From contig NZ_CP028918.1 in NCBI RefSeq assembly GCF_003060865.1, positions 1,538,001-1,602,000 on the forward strand: a stretch of DNA of 64,000 nucleotides. Reading direction: 5' to 3'. The notes beneath the pieces were generated by a model. The model had not been told where the DNA came from, made no database searches, and saw only the letters and a list, made by a program, of their open reading frames with translations. Positions 1 to 9,282 of this stretch are shown piece after piece; within the stretch, counting starts at the first letter, position 1, and every line of letters begins with the position of its first letter. Position numbers and translations under genes: made by a program. The stretch is from Gemmobacter aquarius (lineage in GTDB: Bacteria; Pseudomonadota; Alphaproteobacteria; Rhodobacterales; Rhodobacteraceae).

Positions 1-2
1 TG

Positions 3-956
3 TCGGGTGACAGCGCGCCCGAAACGGTCGAACCGCCGCCCGTCATCGCCGATGCGCCGTCTGAACCTTTGCTCGAAAAAGCGCCGGAACTGCCAGAGCC
101 GCCTGCCGCAACCGGCGGGGCCGCGATCATTGCGCTCGACCCGGTGCCGACATTGCCAGAAGCGCCAAGTTTGATCGTACCCGACAGCCGACCGTTGACC
201 GAGCGTCAGCAACCCCCGACCGCAGATGCGCTTCCCCGCATCGGTGATGGGACCGAGGAGGTTGTGGCACTGCCCGCTGCGACCACTCCGCTTGATCTCT
301 TCTCGCGTCCTTTCGACAATGCGGATGGAAAGCCCCTGTTTGCGCTGGTTCTGATCGATGACGGTGCGCCGGACCTCGACCGCGAGACGCTTGCAGCGCT
401 GCCATTCCCGGTTACCTTTGTCGTCGATCCGCTTTTGCCGGATGTCGCAGCGATTGCCGCAGTCTACCGGAACGCGGGGCAAGAGGTGATGATCCAGACG
501 ACCGGTGTGCCCAAGGGGGCAAAGCCGGCGGATATCGAGCAGAGCTATCAGGCGATGGACATCGCGGTGCCCGAGGCGGTTGCCGTTCTGGGCGCTGCGG
601 GACTGGAAGAAGACAACCGCGCTTTGGCGGCTGCGGTGGCGCCGATTCTCGTGGCACAGGGCAGGGGTATCCTGACGATGGAACGCGGTTTGAACGCCGT
701 CGATCAGGCCGCGCGCCGCGAGGGTGTACCACAAGCGACCGCCTTCAGGATGCTTGACGCTGCGGGTGAATCGGTGCCCGTGATCCGCCGTTATCTGGAC
801 CGTGCGGCCTTCCGTGCGGCGCAGGAAGGGTCGGTCGTGGTGCTGGGCAGCACGCGCCCCGATACGATTGCCGCGATTCTGCAGTGGAACGTCGAAGGGC
901 GCGCCGCTTCCGTTGCGCTGGCCCCGATCAGCGCGGTGCTGCGTAAGGAAAACTGA
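3..956 (+). CDS. Divergent polysaccharide deacetylase family protein (DUF610/YibQ-like), 5' end outside window
   Basis: The reading frame is open from the left edge, so the N-terminus is missing; the first in-window start-like codon (TTG at 69) is not the true start. The visible part begins with about 90 residues of Pro/Glu/Ala-rich, low-complexity linker, typical of a periplasmic spacer. The conserved domain then begins near PLFALVLIDDGAPD and runs through LAALPFPVTFVVDPLLPD, an NodB-like divergent deacetylase fold. The family is thought to act in the envelope, but its substrate is unknown and the canonical metal-binding motifs of true deacetylases are generally not kept. It ends convergent with trpE, 21 bases away. 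Confidence 0.8.
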   Translation, partial: SGDSAPETVEPPPVIADAPSEPLLEKAPELPEPPAATGGAAIIALDPVPTLPEAPSLIVPDSRPLTERQQPPTADALPRIGDGTEEVVALPAATTPLDLFSRPFDNADGKPLFALVLIDDGAPDLDRETLAALPFPVTFVVDPLLPDVAAIAAVYRNAGQEVMIQTTGVPKGAKPADIEQSYQAMDIAVPEAVAVLGAAGLEEDNRALAAAVAPILVAQGRGILTMERGLNAVDQAARREGVPQATAFRMLDAAGESVPVIRRYLDRAAFRAAQEGSVVVLGSTRPDTIAAILQWNVEGRAASVALAPISAVLRKEN

Positions 957-977
957 GCGTTGCCGGTTGTCGGTGCC

Positions 978-2486
978 TTAGCCGTTCGAGCGTCGGGCGA
1001 ACATGCCTGCGTCTTCCGCCGCGCGGCGCAGGGCGCGGGATTTGTTGACGGTTTCCTGATATTCGGCCTCGGGGTCGCTGTCATAGACAACGCCGCCGCC
1101 CGCCTGAATATAAAGCGTCTCGTCCTTGAGCACGGCCGTTCGCAACGCGATGCAGAAATCCATTTCCCCATTCGCTGCGAAATAGCCCAAGCCCCCGCCA
1201 TAGATGCCGCGCTTTTCGGGTTCCAGCTCGTCGATGATCTCCATCGCGCGCACCTTTGGCGCACCCGAAACCGTGCCGGCAGGCAGGCCCGCCAACAGTG
1301 CCGATAGCGCATCTTCGCCGTCAGCGATTTCGCCCACGACGTTCGACACGATATGCATCACATGGCTGTAGCGTTCGATGATGAACTGTTCGGTCGGACG
1401 CACGGTGCCGAGTTTTGCGACCCGTCCCACATCGTTGCGCCCCAGATCGAGCAGCATCAGATGCTCGGCCAGTTCCTTCTGGTCGGCCAGAAGATCAAGC
1501 TCTAGCGCCTTGTCCTCTTCCGCCGTTGCGCCGCGTTTGCGGGTTCCGGCAATGGGGCGCACCGTCACCTCGCCGTCGCGCAGACGGACAAGGATTTCGG
1601 GGCTGGCGCCGATGACCTGAAAGCCGCCGAAGTTGAAGAAGAACATGAAGGGCGAAGGGTTGGTGCGACGAAGCGAGCGGTACAGTGCAAAGGGCGGCAG
1701 CTCGAATCGCTGCGCCCAACGCTGGCTGGGAACGACCTGAAAGATGTCGCCCGCGCGGATATAATCCTTGGCCTTTTCGACGGCGGCCTTGTAGCCGTCA
1801 TGCGTGAAATTCGACTGCGCTTCGCCCACGGGCCGTGCCTCGCCCAGATCACGCTGTGCCGGTGGTGCGCGGTCAAGGTCGCGCAGCGCGTCCATCACAC
1901 GCTCGGCGGCTTGGGCATAGGCTGCGCGGGCGGTCAGGCCCGATGCGGTCCAGGCGGGGGCGACGAGCGTGACCTCTCCCTTGACGCCGTCAAGCACGGC
2001 CACGACCGAGGGGCGCATCAGCACCGCATCGGGAAGGCCCAGCGGATCGGGGTTCACGTCGGGCAGGTTCTCGACCAGCCGGATCATGTCGTAGCCGAGA
2101 TAGCCGAACAGGCCCGCCGCGATGGGCGGCAGGCCATCGGGCAGGTCGATCCGGCTTTCCGCAATCAGCGCCCGCAGCGTATCGAGCGGCGCGCCATCGA
2201 GCGAGACAAAGGCCGCCGGATCGAAGCGGGCTTCGCGGTTTATGCGGCTTTGGGTGCCATGGCATTGCCAGATCAGATCGGGCTTCATGCCCACGACCGA
2301 ATAACGTCCCCGAACCTCGCCGCCTGTCACGCTTTCCAGCATGAACGTGTCGGTCCGGGCTTCGGCCAGTTTCAGCATCAAGGACACCGGCGTGTCGAGA
2401 TCGGCCGCGAGGCGTGCATGGACGACCTGATTGTGGCCGGCGTTCCAGCCGCGTTCGAACGCGTCAAAACCTGGGCTGAGTTTCAT
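978..2486 (-). CDS. trpE: Anthranilate synthase component I
   Basis: 502 residues, the full length for TrpE. The N-terminal regulatory domain contains the tryptophan-site type LMLKLAEARTDTFMLESV. The C-terminal chorismate-binding domain includes IRAGDIFQVVPSQRW, GASPEILVRL, PIAGTRKRG, LGRNDVGRV and GLPAGTVSGAPKVRAMEII. It converts chorismate plus glutamine-derived ammonia to anthranilate, the first committed step of tryptophan synthesis. It lies 8 bases after the PpiD-like gene and is probably co-transcribed with it. The glutaminase partner trpG is not downstream: the next gene is convergent. Confidence 0.96.
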   Translation of the reverse strand: MKLSPGFDAFERGWNAGHNQVVHARLAADLDTPVSLMLKLAEARTDTFMLESVTGGEVRGRYSVVGMKPDLIWQCHGTQSRINREARFDPAAFVSLDGAPLDTLRALIAESRIDLPDGLPPIAAGLFGYLGYDMIRLVENLPDVNPDPLGLPDAVLMRPSVVAVLDGVKGEVTLVAPAWTASGLTARAAYAQAAERVMDALRDLDRAPPAQRDLGEARPVGEAQSNFTHDGYKAAVEKAKDYIRAGDIFQVVPSQRWAQRFELPPFALYRSLRRTNPSPFMFFFNFGGFQVIGASPEILVRLRDGEVTVRPIAGTRKRGATAEEDKALELDLLADQKELAEHLMLLDLGRNDVGRVAKLGTVRPTEQFIIERYSHVMHIVSNVVGEIADGEDALSALLAGLPAGTVSGAPKVRAMEIIDELEPEKRGIYGGGLGYFAANGEMDFCIALRTAVLKDETLYIQAGGGVVYDSDPEAEYQETVNKSRALRRAAEDAGMFARRSNG

Positions 2487-2494
2487 TTCGGGCC

Positions 2495-4363
2495 TTACTG
2501 CATCTGGGCGTTGATCGCATTGATCGCGGTCTGGTCGAGTTCGATCCCCGCTTCGAGCCCGAGAGCATCCGAGAATAGGGTGAATGCGTCCTCGGCGATG
2601 TCGCGGCGTGCGCGGATGGCGATGCTGTCATGCAGCGCGGCCGCATCCTCGCCCGTGGTGGTGGCGGGCGTTACCTCGTCAAGGCGTACGAGGCCGACGA
2701 ATCCGTCAAGCGCCAGCACCTGCATGTCGCCCGATTTCATGCCGAACGCCGCTTTCAGAACGTCGGGCGGCAAACCTTCAAGCGTGCCGTCGCGCGTCAT
2801 GTTGCGGCTGGCCGACACGATGCCGAAGCTGCCGAGCGATGCGCCGCCTTGGACCGCGGTCCTGATCTCGGCCGCACGGGCCGCAAGTGCCTTGGCCAGC
2901 GCGTCCTTTTTCCACGCCTCTGTCACCTGCGCTTTCGCATCGGCAAAGGGAATGGGGGTTGGCGGCACGGTTTCATCGAGCCGCAAGGCGACAATGGTAC
3001 CATCGTCCAACTCGACCGCTTCGGGGAAATCACCCTCTTGCAGGGCATCGGCTGCGGTGCGGAAGCCTTGGAAAGCGGTGATGCCTTCGGAGGGGGTTTC
3101 GGCCGAATAATCGAGTGTCGCAAGCTCCATTCCCGCTTCCTTGGCGGCGTCTTCCAGATCTGCGCCAGAGGCGAGGATGTCGTTGATCTGCTCGAACTCG
3201 TCCGAGACGGCGGTACGGGCGGCGACGAGTTGCAATTCCGCCTTGAGGTCGTCCTTGGCCTGATCGAAGGTGGTTTCCTGCGCTGCCATGACCGCGTTCA
3301 TACGAAACAGGGCGGGGCCGAAATCGGTGGCGACGGGGCCTGCAACGCCCGGTTCGGTCAGCGCGAAGACAGCATCGGCGGCGGCCCCGAGATCGTCGCG
3401 GCTGACATCGCCAAGGTCGATGTCGGTCAGGGCGAGTTTGCGTTCCCCGACCAGTTGTTCAAATGTCGCCTCTCCTGCATCAAGACGGGCCTTGGCGGCT
3501 TTCGCCTCATCCTCGGTCGGGTAAACGAGGCGTTCGACCAGACGGCGTTCTGGCACCATGAATTCCGCGATCCGGGCGTCATAAGCCGCTTTAACCGCGG
3601 CGTCGTCGACTGGCATCGTGGGGGCCAACGTTTCGGGGTGAAGGGCTGCATAGGTGATGCGCTTGGCTTCGGGCCTGGTGAAGGTTGCGATCTGCGCGTC
3701 ATAGACGGCCTGAAGCTCTGCATCGGTGGGGGCTGCAAGCGGTGCGGCAAGATCGGCCTCGGACAGGGGCAGAACCGAAAAGGAGCGCGTCTCGCCCTGC
3801 CACGCGGCGAGGGTGTCGGTGTAGGCGGCAGGTGCGGTGAAACCGCCCACTATGGCGCCTTGCAAGACGGAACGGGCGATGTCGGCGCGCATGCCTTCTT
3901 CGAACTTGGCTTCGGTCAGGTTGTTGCGTTCCAGCGCGAAGCGGTAGGTTTCGCGGTCGAAGGCGCCCGATGTGCCCTTGAAGGCGTCCATCTTCTGGAT
4001 TTCGGCGGCAAGGGTGGCGTCGCCGGCCGAGATGCCGATCCGGGCGGTTTCGTTGTCGAGTGCGGCCTTTGAAACAAGGCCGCGCAGCACCTGCTGGTCG
4101 AGTCCGAAGGCGCGGGCCTGTTCCAGCGTCAATCGCATGCCGAATTGCTGCGACATCTGGTCGACCTGCTGGCGCAGCGCGCGGGAGTATTCGTTCACGT
4201 CGATCTCGCGGTCGCCGACGCGGCCGATGCTGGTGATGCCGCCGCCGAAGTTGGTGACGCCGAACCCGCCGAGGCCAAGCATGATCAGGACCAGAAGGCC
4301 CCATACCAGCGTCGAGCCGGTCTTGCGCTTCTTGGGGGTATCGGTGCTGTCTTGCTTTGCCAT
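2495..4363 (-). CDS. ppiD: SurA N-terminal/PpiC-type peptidylprolyl isomerase, PpiD-like periplasmic chaperone
   Basis: 622 residues. A short Lys/Arg-rich cytoplasmic tail (KKRKTG) precedes a single membrane anchor at about residues 15-37 (LVWGLLVLIMLGLGGFGV), then a large periplasmic part with a SurA_N-type segment (INVNEYSRALRQQVDQ region) and a PPIase-like domain in the second half. PpiD proteins assist folding of outer-membrane and secreted proteins at the Sec exit. I chose the ATG at 4363 because an AAAGG-type ribosome site precedes it; a GTG lies two codons upstream. The PPIase domain appears weakly conserved, as is common in the alphaproteobacterial group, so the chaperone role is more certain than the isomerase activity. 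Confidence 0.85.
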   Translation of the reverse strand: MAKQDSTDTPKKRKTGSTLVWGLLVLIMLGLGGFGVTNFGGGITSIGRVGDREIDVNEYSRALRQQVDQMSQQFGMRLTLEQARAFGLDQQVLRGLVSKAALDNETARIGISAGDATLAAEIQKMDAFKGTSGAFDRETYRFALERNNLTEAKFEEGMRADIARSVLQGAIVGGFTAPAAYTDTLAAWQGETRSFSVLPLSEADLAAPLAAPTDAELQAVYDAQIATFTRPEAKRITYAALHPETLAPTMPVDDAAVKAAYDARIAEFMVPERRLVERLVYPTEDEAKAAKARLDAGEATFEQLVGERKLALTDIDLGDVSRDDLGAAADAVFALTEPGVAGPVATDFGPALFRMNAVMAAQETTFDQAKDDLKAELQLVAARTAVSDEFEQINDILASGADLEDAAKEAGMELATLDYSAETPSEGITAFQGFRTAADALQEGDFPEAVELDDGTIVALRLDETVPPTPIPFADAKAQVTEAWKKDALAKALAARAAEIRTAVQGGASLGSFGIVSASRNMTRDGTLEGLPPDVLKAAFGMKSGDMQVLALDGFVGLVRLDEVTPATTTGEDAAALHDSIAIRARRDIAEDAFTLFSDALGLEAGIELDQTAINAINAQMQ

Positions 4364-4436
4364 CGTCACGCCTTTTGACCGCGCTGAACTGTTGTGGTCG
4401 CCTGTCTATGCGGTCAGGGCGCAGGGGGCAAGCGGG

Positions 4437-5615
4437 CTAGAGCCGGACCGAGGCGAGGCGGCGGAACATCTCGGCTATTCCGGCGCCGTCGACGTTGGCG
4501 AAGGCGATACGCAACTGGCGCTTGCCGTCGGGGTTACCGTGCGGTTGGAACATGGTGCCGGGCAGCATGAGGAGCGAGGCATCATGCACCAGACGCTTGG
4601 CCAAGGCGTCGGAATCCATCGGGTAGGGGTGTTCGACATAGGCGAAATAAGCGCCACATCCCAATAGCTTCCAGTCCGGCAGGGCGGCGAAACCGCCGAC
4701 CATCGCGGTGCGACGGTTCAAGATTTCGACCCGCTCACCAGCGACCCATTTGCCAAGGTTCTGCATGCCCCAGAGCGCGCCGATCTGGCCGAGCTGGCTG
4801 GGGCAGATGGCGACGCAGTCGAGGAATTTCTCGACCTCGGCCAGACGGGCCGGGCTGGCCACAACTGCGCCGACGCGGTGGCCTGTCAGCCTGTAAGCCT
4901 TTGAAAACGAATAGAGCTGGATCAGCGTGTCGTCCCAGTCTGGGTCGGCAAAAAGGTCATGCGGGCGACCTGTGCGGCTGTCGAAATCGCGGTAGGTTTC
5001 ATCCACGATCAGCGCGATGCCCTTGGCGCGGCAGAGGTCGCGGAAGGCGGCAAGGGTTTCGGCGGGGTATTCGGAACCGCCCGGATTGTTGGGGCTGACC
5101 AGCACGATCGCGCGGGTTTTGGGCGTGATCAGGCGGGCTGCGGCATCGGCTTCGGGGATCAGGCCTACGCCTGCCGGCAGCGGCACGGCGGTGACGCCTG
5201 CCATGTCGAGCCACATTTTATGATTGAAATACCAAGGGGTTGGAAGGATTACTTCATCCCCGTTTCCCGCCAGCGTGGCGGTGATTGCGGTGAATGCCTG
5301 ATTGCAACCTTGGGTGATTGCGACCTGATCTTCGCGCACTGTGCCCCCGTAGGAGTCGGTCCATTGCGCGGCGATTTCGGCGCGGAGTTCGGGCAGCCCC
5401 AGGACGGGGCCGTAGAGGTGCGCCGCATCATTCGTCAGCGCCGCTTCGGCCAGCGCCTGCCGCAGGCCGAGCGGCGGGGGGTCGACCGGAGCGGCCTGGC
5501 TTACGTTGATCAGCGGGCGGTCAGCGGGGAAAACCGCGCCCTGCAACCAGCGCCGCGCCTCCATCACCGGGGGCGGATCGGTGGCGGCCATGGCGGGGTT
5601 CAAGAGCAGGGTCAT
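4437..5615 (-). CDS. Class I/II pyridoxal-phosphate aminotransferase
   Basis: 392 residues from the ATG at 5615, which has GGAGA upstream; the open frame extends further but without support. It is a fold-type I aminotransferase. Visible motifs are VSPNNPGGSEYP (substrate and PLP-ring contacts), LIVDETYRDF (the Asp that pairs with the pyridine nitrogen) and YSFSKAYRLTGHRVG, with the Schiff-base Lys in SFSK. The amino donor and acceptor cannot be read from the sequence. The neighbours (ppiD-trpE, gpt) give no pathway. Confidence 0.88.
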   Translation of the reverse strand: MTLLLNPAMAATDPPPVMEARRWLQGAVFPADRPLINVSQAAPVDPPPLGLRQALAEAALTNDAAHLYGPVLGLPELRAEIAAQWTDSYGGTVREDQVAITQGCNQAFTAITATLAGNGDEVILPTPWYFNHKMWLDMAGVTAVPLPAGVGLIPEADAAARLITPKTRAIVLVSPNNPGGSEYPAETLAAFRDLCRAKGIALIVDETYRDFDSRTGRPHDLFADPDWDDTLIQLYSFSKAYRLTGHRVGAVVASPARLAEVEKFLDCVAICPSQLGQIGALWGMQNLGKWVAGERVEILNRRTAMVGGFAALPDWKLLGCGAYFAYVEHPYPMDSDALAKRLVHDASLLMLPGTMFQPHGNPDGKRQLRIAFANVDGAGIAEMFRRLASVRL

Positions 5616-5872
5616 CGGGGTCTCCGTCGGCAATTCATTGTGAATAGAGCGGTTGGCGATACCGAGCGCAAGGGGAAGCAACGGGGATGCACAAGCGATG
5701 CAGACGCGAAGTGCAAAAGCGTTAAGATGCGTTCATCTATTGCCCGTTTCGCCCGTGCCGGTAGGTCACTCGGCGAAACGGCGAGGCCGATGCAGAACGC
5801 GTGCACAGGCGATGCACGCATCTGGCACGCGGGATTTATGCCTTGTTCACGCTTTGCCGGGCGACAGCCGCG

Positions 5873-6379
5873 TCAATCGGTGCCGCGGAAGGGCTGGACG
5901 TATTGCAGTGCCATGTCCCACGGAAAGAAGATCCAGGTGTCCTGGCTGACCTCGGTCACGTAGGTGTCGACCTGCGGCTTGCCGTGGGGTTTGGCGTAGA
6001 CGGTGGCGAACTGCGCCTTGGGGTAGAGGCGGCGGACGAGTTCGAGGGTTTTGCCGGAATCGACCAGATCGTCGACGATCAGGATGCCGGTGCCATCGCC
6101 CATCAGGTCTTCCTGCGGGGATTTGGTCACGCGGGATTCGGTCTGGGTCTGGTGGTTGTAGGATTTGACGCTGATCGTATCGACCACGCGGATGTCGAGT
6201 TCGCGGCTGACGATCATGGCGGGGACCAGACCGCCGCGCGTGATGCCGACGACGGCCTTCCACGCGCCGTTCTCGCCGGGGCCTTTGCCGTCGAGGCGCC
6301 ATGCCAGCGCACGGGCGTCGCGGTGGAGTTGATCCCAGCTGACGTGGAAGCCTTTTTCGTGCGGAAGGCGGTCATTCAT
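5873..6379 (-). CDS. gpt: Xanthine-guanine phosphoribosyltransferase
   Basis: 168 residues. It salvages xanthine and guanine to their nucleotides using PRPP. The PRPP-binding loop is [16 protein letters not shown], and the N-terminal [15 protein letters not shown] and [15 protein letters not shown] segments are typical of bacterial Gpt. The upstream 80 bases to the LysE gene hold an extragenic repeat (see 6406-6450), so the promoter lies within or beyond that repeat. Confidence 0.93.
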   Translation of the reverse strand: MNDRLPHEKGFHVSWDQLHRDARALAWRLDGKGPGENGAWKAVVGITRGGLVPAMIVSRELDIRVVDTISVKSYNHQTQTESRVTKSPQEDLMGDGTGILIVDDLVDSGKTLELVRRLYPKAQFATVYAKPHGKPQVDTYVTEVSQDTWIFFPWDMALQYVQPFRGTD

Positions 6380-6405
6380 GGTGGCGGTCCCCTGTGGCCG
6401 ATGGA

Positions 6406-6450
6406 GAAGCGGGGGCCAGCCCCCGCACCCCCGGGATATTTATGGACAGA
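6406..6450. repeat. Extragenic repeat with a GGATATTT core (copy 1)
   Basis: A G-run/C-run hairpin (GGGGGCCAGCCCCC) is followed by CACCCCCGGGATATTTATGG. The same order, G/C-run hairpin then CCCCCGAGGATATTTGAGC, recurs at about 9902-9965 and 19829-19890. A related G/C hairpin lies at 57270-57300. It sits between gpt and the LysE gene. I recall similar sequences being common between genes in Rhodobacteraceae. Confidence 0.6.
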
Positions 6451-6459
6451 AAATGCGGG

Positions 6460-7074
6460 TCATGTCAGCGCGATCTTGATGCCGAGCAGGGCGAGAAGCC
6501 CGCCGAAGCTGCGGTCGATCACGGTCTTGAGGCTGATGTAGCGGGCGCGGGTGCGGTCGAGCGAGAAGACGCGGGCGACGAGAGTGTTCCAGATGGTTTC
6601 CGACAGGAAGATGATGGCCAGCAGAACGCCGAGCACCCAGTAGGGCGTGCCTGCCTGAAGCGTGCCGAGGAAGATCGACGAGAACATCACCGCGGCCTTG
6701 GGATTGGACAGGTTGGTCCAGAGGCCGAGGCGGAAGGCGGCGAAGGGCGTTCGGGGCAGCGGCCGCGTGTCGGCGGTCTGGAACGGGGTTTTCGCGTCGC
6801 GCCAGAGGTGGAAGGCCATCCAGAGCAGATAGGCCGCGCCGCAGAGTTTGAGCGCCCAGAGGAGCGAGGGCGCGGCCTGGAACACAAGTGTCAGGCCGAA
6901 GACGGCGGCGAGCGCCCATGTGACAGCACCCGCGCCGATGCCCATGGCCAGCATGAAGCCTGTGCGGAAACCTTCGGTCAGGCCGGTGCGCGCCGACATC
7001 AGCACGGCGGGGCCGGGGCTGACGGCGGCAAAGACCACGAGGCCTGCAAAGGCGGCAAAGGCGGCGGGGGTCAT
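6460..7074 (-). CDS. LysE family translocator
   Basis: 204 residues and strongly hydrophobic. It has the LysE/RhtB layout of six membrane segments and the family signature near the N-terminus, AAVSPGPAVLMSARTGLTEG, followed by ALKLCGAAYLLWMAFHLWRD and LWTNLSNPKAAVMFSSIF. Family members export amino acids or homoserine lactones. The substrate cannot be assigned. It lies 5 bases downstream of fabI on the same strand, so read-through from fabI is likely. Confidence 0.9.
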   Translation of the reverse strand: MTPAAFAAFAGLVVFAAVSPGPAVLMSARTGLTEGFRTGFMLAMGIGAGAVTWALAAVFGLTLVFQAAPSLLWALKLCGAAYLLWMAFHLWRDAKTPFQTADTRPLPRTPFAAFRLGLWTNLSNPKAAVMFSSIFLGTLQAGTPYWVLGVLLAIIFLSETIWNTLVARVFSLDRTRARYISLKTVIDRSFGGLLALLGIKIALT

Positions 7075-7079
7075 GGTGG

Positions 7080-7907
7080 TTATTCTTTGCCGTTACGACC
7101 CGTGACCGCGTCGATGTCGGGGGCGTCGACGGCCTTCATGCCGACGACGTGGTAGCCTGCGTCGACATGCAGGTTTTCCCCCGTGGTGCCCGAGCCGAGA
7201 TCGGAGAGCAGGTAAAGCGCGGCTTTGCCGACCTCTTCTTGCGTGACGTTGCGGCGCAGCGGCGAGTTCAGCTCGTTCCACTTCATGATGTAGCGGAAAT
7301 CGCCGATGCCCGAGGCGGCCAGCGTTTTGATCGGGCCTGCCGAGATGGCGTTGACGCGGATGCCGTCCTTGCCGAGGTCTTCGGCGATGTATTTGACCGA
7401 GGCTTCGAGTGCTGCCTTGGCCAGACCCATCACGTTGTAATGCGGCATGACCTTTTCGGCGCCGTAATAGGTGAGGGTCAGGAGCGAGCCGCCTGCAGGC
7501 ATCATGGCGGCGGCGCGTTTGCAGATGGCGGTGAAGGAATAGACCGAGATGTCCATCGTCATCAGGAAGTTGTCGCGGCCCGTGTCGACGTAGCGGCCGC
7601 GCAATTCGTTCTTGTCGGAAAAGCCGATGGCATGGACCACGAAGTCGAGCGTGCCCCAGTGTTCCTGCAAGCCGGCAAACAGCGCGTCCATCGAGGCTTC
7701 GTTGGCCACGTCGCATTCGAACAGAAGCGGCGTGCCGATCGAGGCCGCCAGCGGTTCGACGCGCTTTTTCAGCGCCTCACCCTGATAGGAGAAGGCCATT
7801 TCGGCGCCGTGGTCGGCCAGCGCCTTGGCGATGCCCCAGGCGATGGATTTGTCATTGGCAAGGCCCATGATGAGCCCGCGTTTTCCTGCCATAAGTCCGG
7901 TTGACAT
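7080..7907 (-). CDS. fabI: Enoyl-[acyl-carrier-protein] reductase (NADH)
   Basis: 275 residues from the ATG at 7907, preceded by GAGGGACAG; the open frame continues 75 codons upstream with no family similarity. It is an SDR-fold protein with the FabI nucleotide site GLANDKSIAWGIAKAL and the Tyr-x6-Lys pair in YNVMGLAKAALEA. It performs the last reduction of each fatty-acid elongation cycle. It is divergent from pdxH, with 119 bases between the starts. Confidence 0.96.
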   Translation of the reverse strand: MSTGLMAGKRGLIMGLANDKSIAWGIAKALADHGAEMAFSYQGEALKKRVEPLAASIGTPLLFECDVANEASMDALFAGLQEHWGTLDFVVHAIGFSDKNELRGRYVDTGRDNFLMTMDISVYSFTAICKRAAAMMPAGGSLLTLTYYGAEKVMPHYNVMGLAKAALEASVKYIAEDLGKDGIRVNAISAGPIKTLAASGIGDFRYIMKWNELNSPLRRNVTQEEVGKAALYLLSDLGSGTTGENLHVDAGYHVVGMKAVDAPDIDAVTGRNGKE

Positions 7908-8026
7908 TGCCTGTCCCTCGCCCACCCTTGTTCGTTGCTGCCGAGGTGTAGGCGATCCCTTCGTTTGCATCAAGGCGGGGCAGGCAGGAAACTGGCGGGC
8001 GGCAGGGACGCCCGGAAGGAAGTGAC

Positions 8027-8629
8027 ATGGACAGGACTGGTATCTTCGAAGGGAGCGACCCCTTTGCCATCGCGCGGCGCTGGATGGCGCAAGCCGAACC
8101 TTTGGAGCCGAACGATCCGAATGCGATCGCACTTTCGACGGTCGATCAATTCGGGATGCCGAATGCGCGGATGGTGCTGCTGAAAGATATAGAGGCCGAT
8201 GCCTTTGTGTTTTATACCAATTACAACAGCCAGAAGGCGCAAGAGATTAACGCAGCGGGCAAGGCGGCCTTTGTGCTGCACTGGAAATCGCTGCGCCGCC
8301 AAATCCGGGTGCGCGGCCTGACCGAACGCGAGGAGGGGCGGCAGGCGGACGAATACTACGCCAGCCGCAGCCTGAAGAGCCGTCTGGGCGCCTGGGCGTC
8401 CCAGCAATCGCAGCCATTGGCCTCGCGGGCGGCCCTGATGGCGGAAGTTGCAAAAATTACCGCAACCAAGGGAACCAATCCGGCGCGACCTGCGTTCTGG
8501 GGCGGGATACGTATCCGGCCGGTTGAAATCGAGTTCTGGGCCGACGGGGCGTTCCGGTTGCATGACCGCTTCAAGTGGACCCGAAACAGTGTCGATGACG
8601 ATTGGACAATTCAAAGGCTCAACCCCTGA
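8027..8629 (+). CDS. pdxH: Pyridoxamine 5'-phosphate oxidase
   Basis: 200 residues, a full-length PdxH. It oxidises PNP or PMP to PLP using FMN. Visible features are the N-terminal [18 protein letters not shown] region with NSQKAQEI, and the C-terminal signature [20 protein letters not shown] ending in LNP. GGAAGGAAGTGAC just before the ATG supplies the ribosome site. It is divergent from fabI and followed by the cold-shock gene. Confidence 0.96.
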   Translation: MDRTGIFEGSDPFAIARRWMAQAEPLEPNDPNAIALSTVDQFGMPNARMVLLKDIEADAFVFYTNYNSQKAQEINAAGKAAFVLHWKSLRRQIRVRGLTEREEGRQADEYYASRSLKSRLGAWASQQSQPLASRAALMAEVAKITATKGTNPARPAFWGGIRIRPVEIEFWADGAFRLHDRFKWTRNSVDDDWTIQRLNP

Positions 8630-8748
8630 TGGAGCGCATTTTGCGCCCCTTTGGGTAACAAGCATTAACGAATTGGCCTTGATATTGCGGCGCAATTCAC
8701 TGCATGGTTCTTGGCGATGGGGCTAACTCTGGGGAAACGGCTCTCGAT

Positions 8749-9282
8749 ATGACAGAAGAAGAAAAGACCATGCATATCGTGCATGGTCGGGTAAAATGGT
8801 TTGATCCTGGAAAAGGTTTCGGGTTCATTGTAGCAGACGAGGGTGGCGCGGATATTCTGCTTCACGCCAACGTGCTTCGTAACTACGGACAGAATTCGGT
8901 TGCCGACGGTGCTGGTATTTCGGTGAATGTGCAGATGACGCAACGTGGCGTTCAGGCGGTGGAAGTGCTTTCGATCGAGCCTCCGCAAGGGGTCGCGTTT
9001 CCGCTCGGGGATGAGGCCGCACCTGCGTCGCTGGAAGAAATCGCCTCTTTGCCGATGGAGCCTGCCCGGGTGAAGTGGTTCGACAAGGCCAAGGGGTTCG
9101 GCTTTGCCAATGTCTTCGGCCGACCGGAAGACGTTTTCATCCATATCGAAGTATTGCGGATTTCCGGCTTCGCCGATCTGCAGGCGGGCGAGGCGATCTG
9201 CCTTCGCATCGTCGAGGGCAAGCGCGGACGCATGGCTATGCAGGTGTTGTCATGGGAAGCCGCTACCCGAAACGGGGGCTGA
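8749..9282 (+). CDS. Cold-shock protein with two cold-shock domains
   Basis: 177 residues from the ATG at 8749; ATGs at 8704 and 8770 are also possible. Two cold-shock domains are joined by a linker of about 40 residues. The first carries GRVKWFDPGKGFGFI with DILLHANVL; the second carries ARVKWFDKAKGFGFANV with DVFIHIEVLR. These are RNP1/RNP2-like nucleic-acid-binding motifs, with the second RNP1 slightly changed. Single-domain CspA proteins are about 70 residues; the double form is common in alphaproteobacteria and probably acts as an RNA chaperone. It overlaps the DUF192 gene start by 31 bases. Confidence 0.9.
   Translation: MTEEEKTMHIVHGRVKWFDPGKGFGFIVADEGGADILLHANVLRNYGQNSVADGAGISVNVQMTQRGVQAVEVLSIEPPQGVAFPLGDEAAPASLEEIASLPMEPARVKWFDKAKGFGFANVFGRPEDVFIHIEVLRISGFADLQAGEAICLRIVEGKRGRMAMQVLSWEAATRNGG

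Noticed and set aside
1800..3110. Plus-strand frame of 436 codons across trpE and ppiD
   Set aside because: Antisense to two well-supported genes; no ribosome site or family features.
7908..8132. N-terminal extension of fabI
   Set aside because: It would overlap the pdxH start and has no similarity to FabI; the ATG at 7907 has a good ribosome site.
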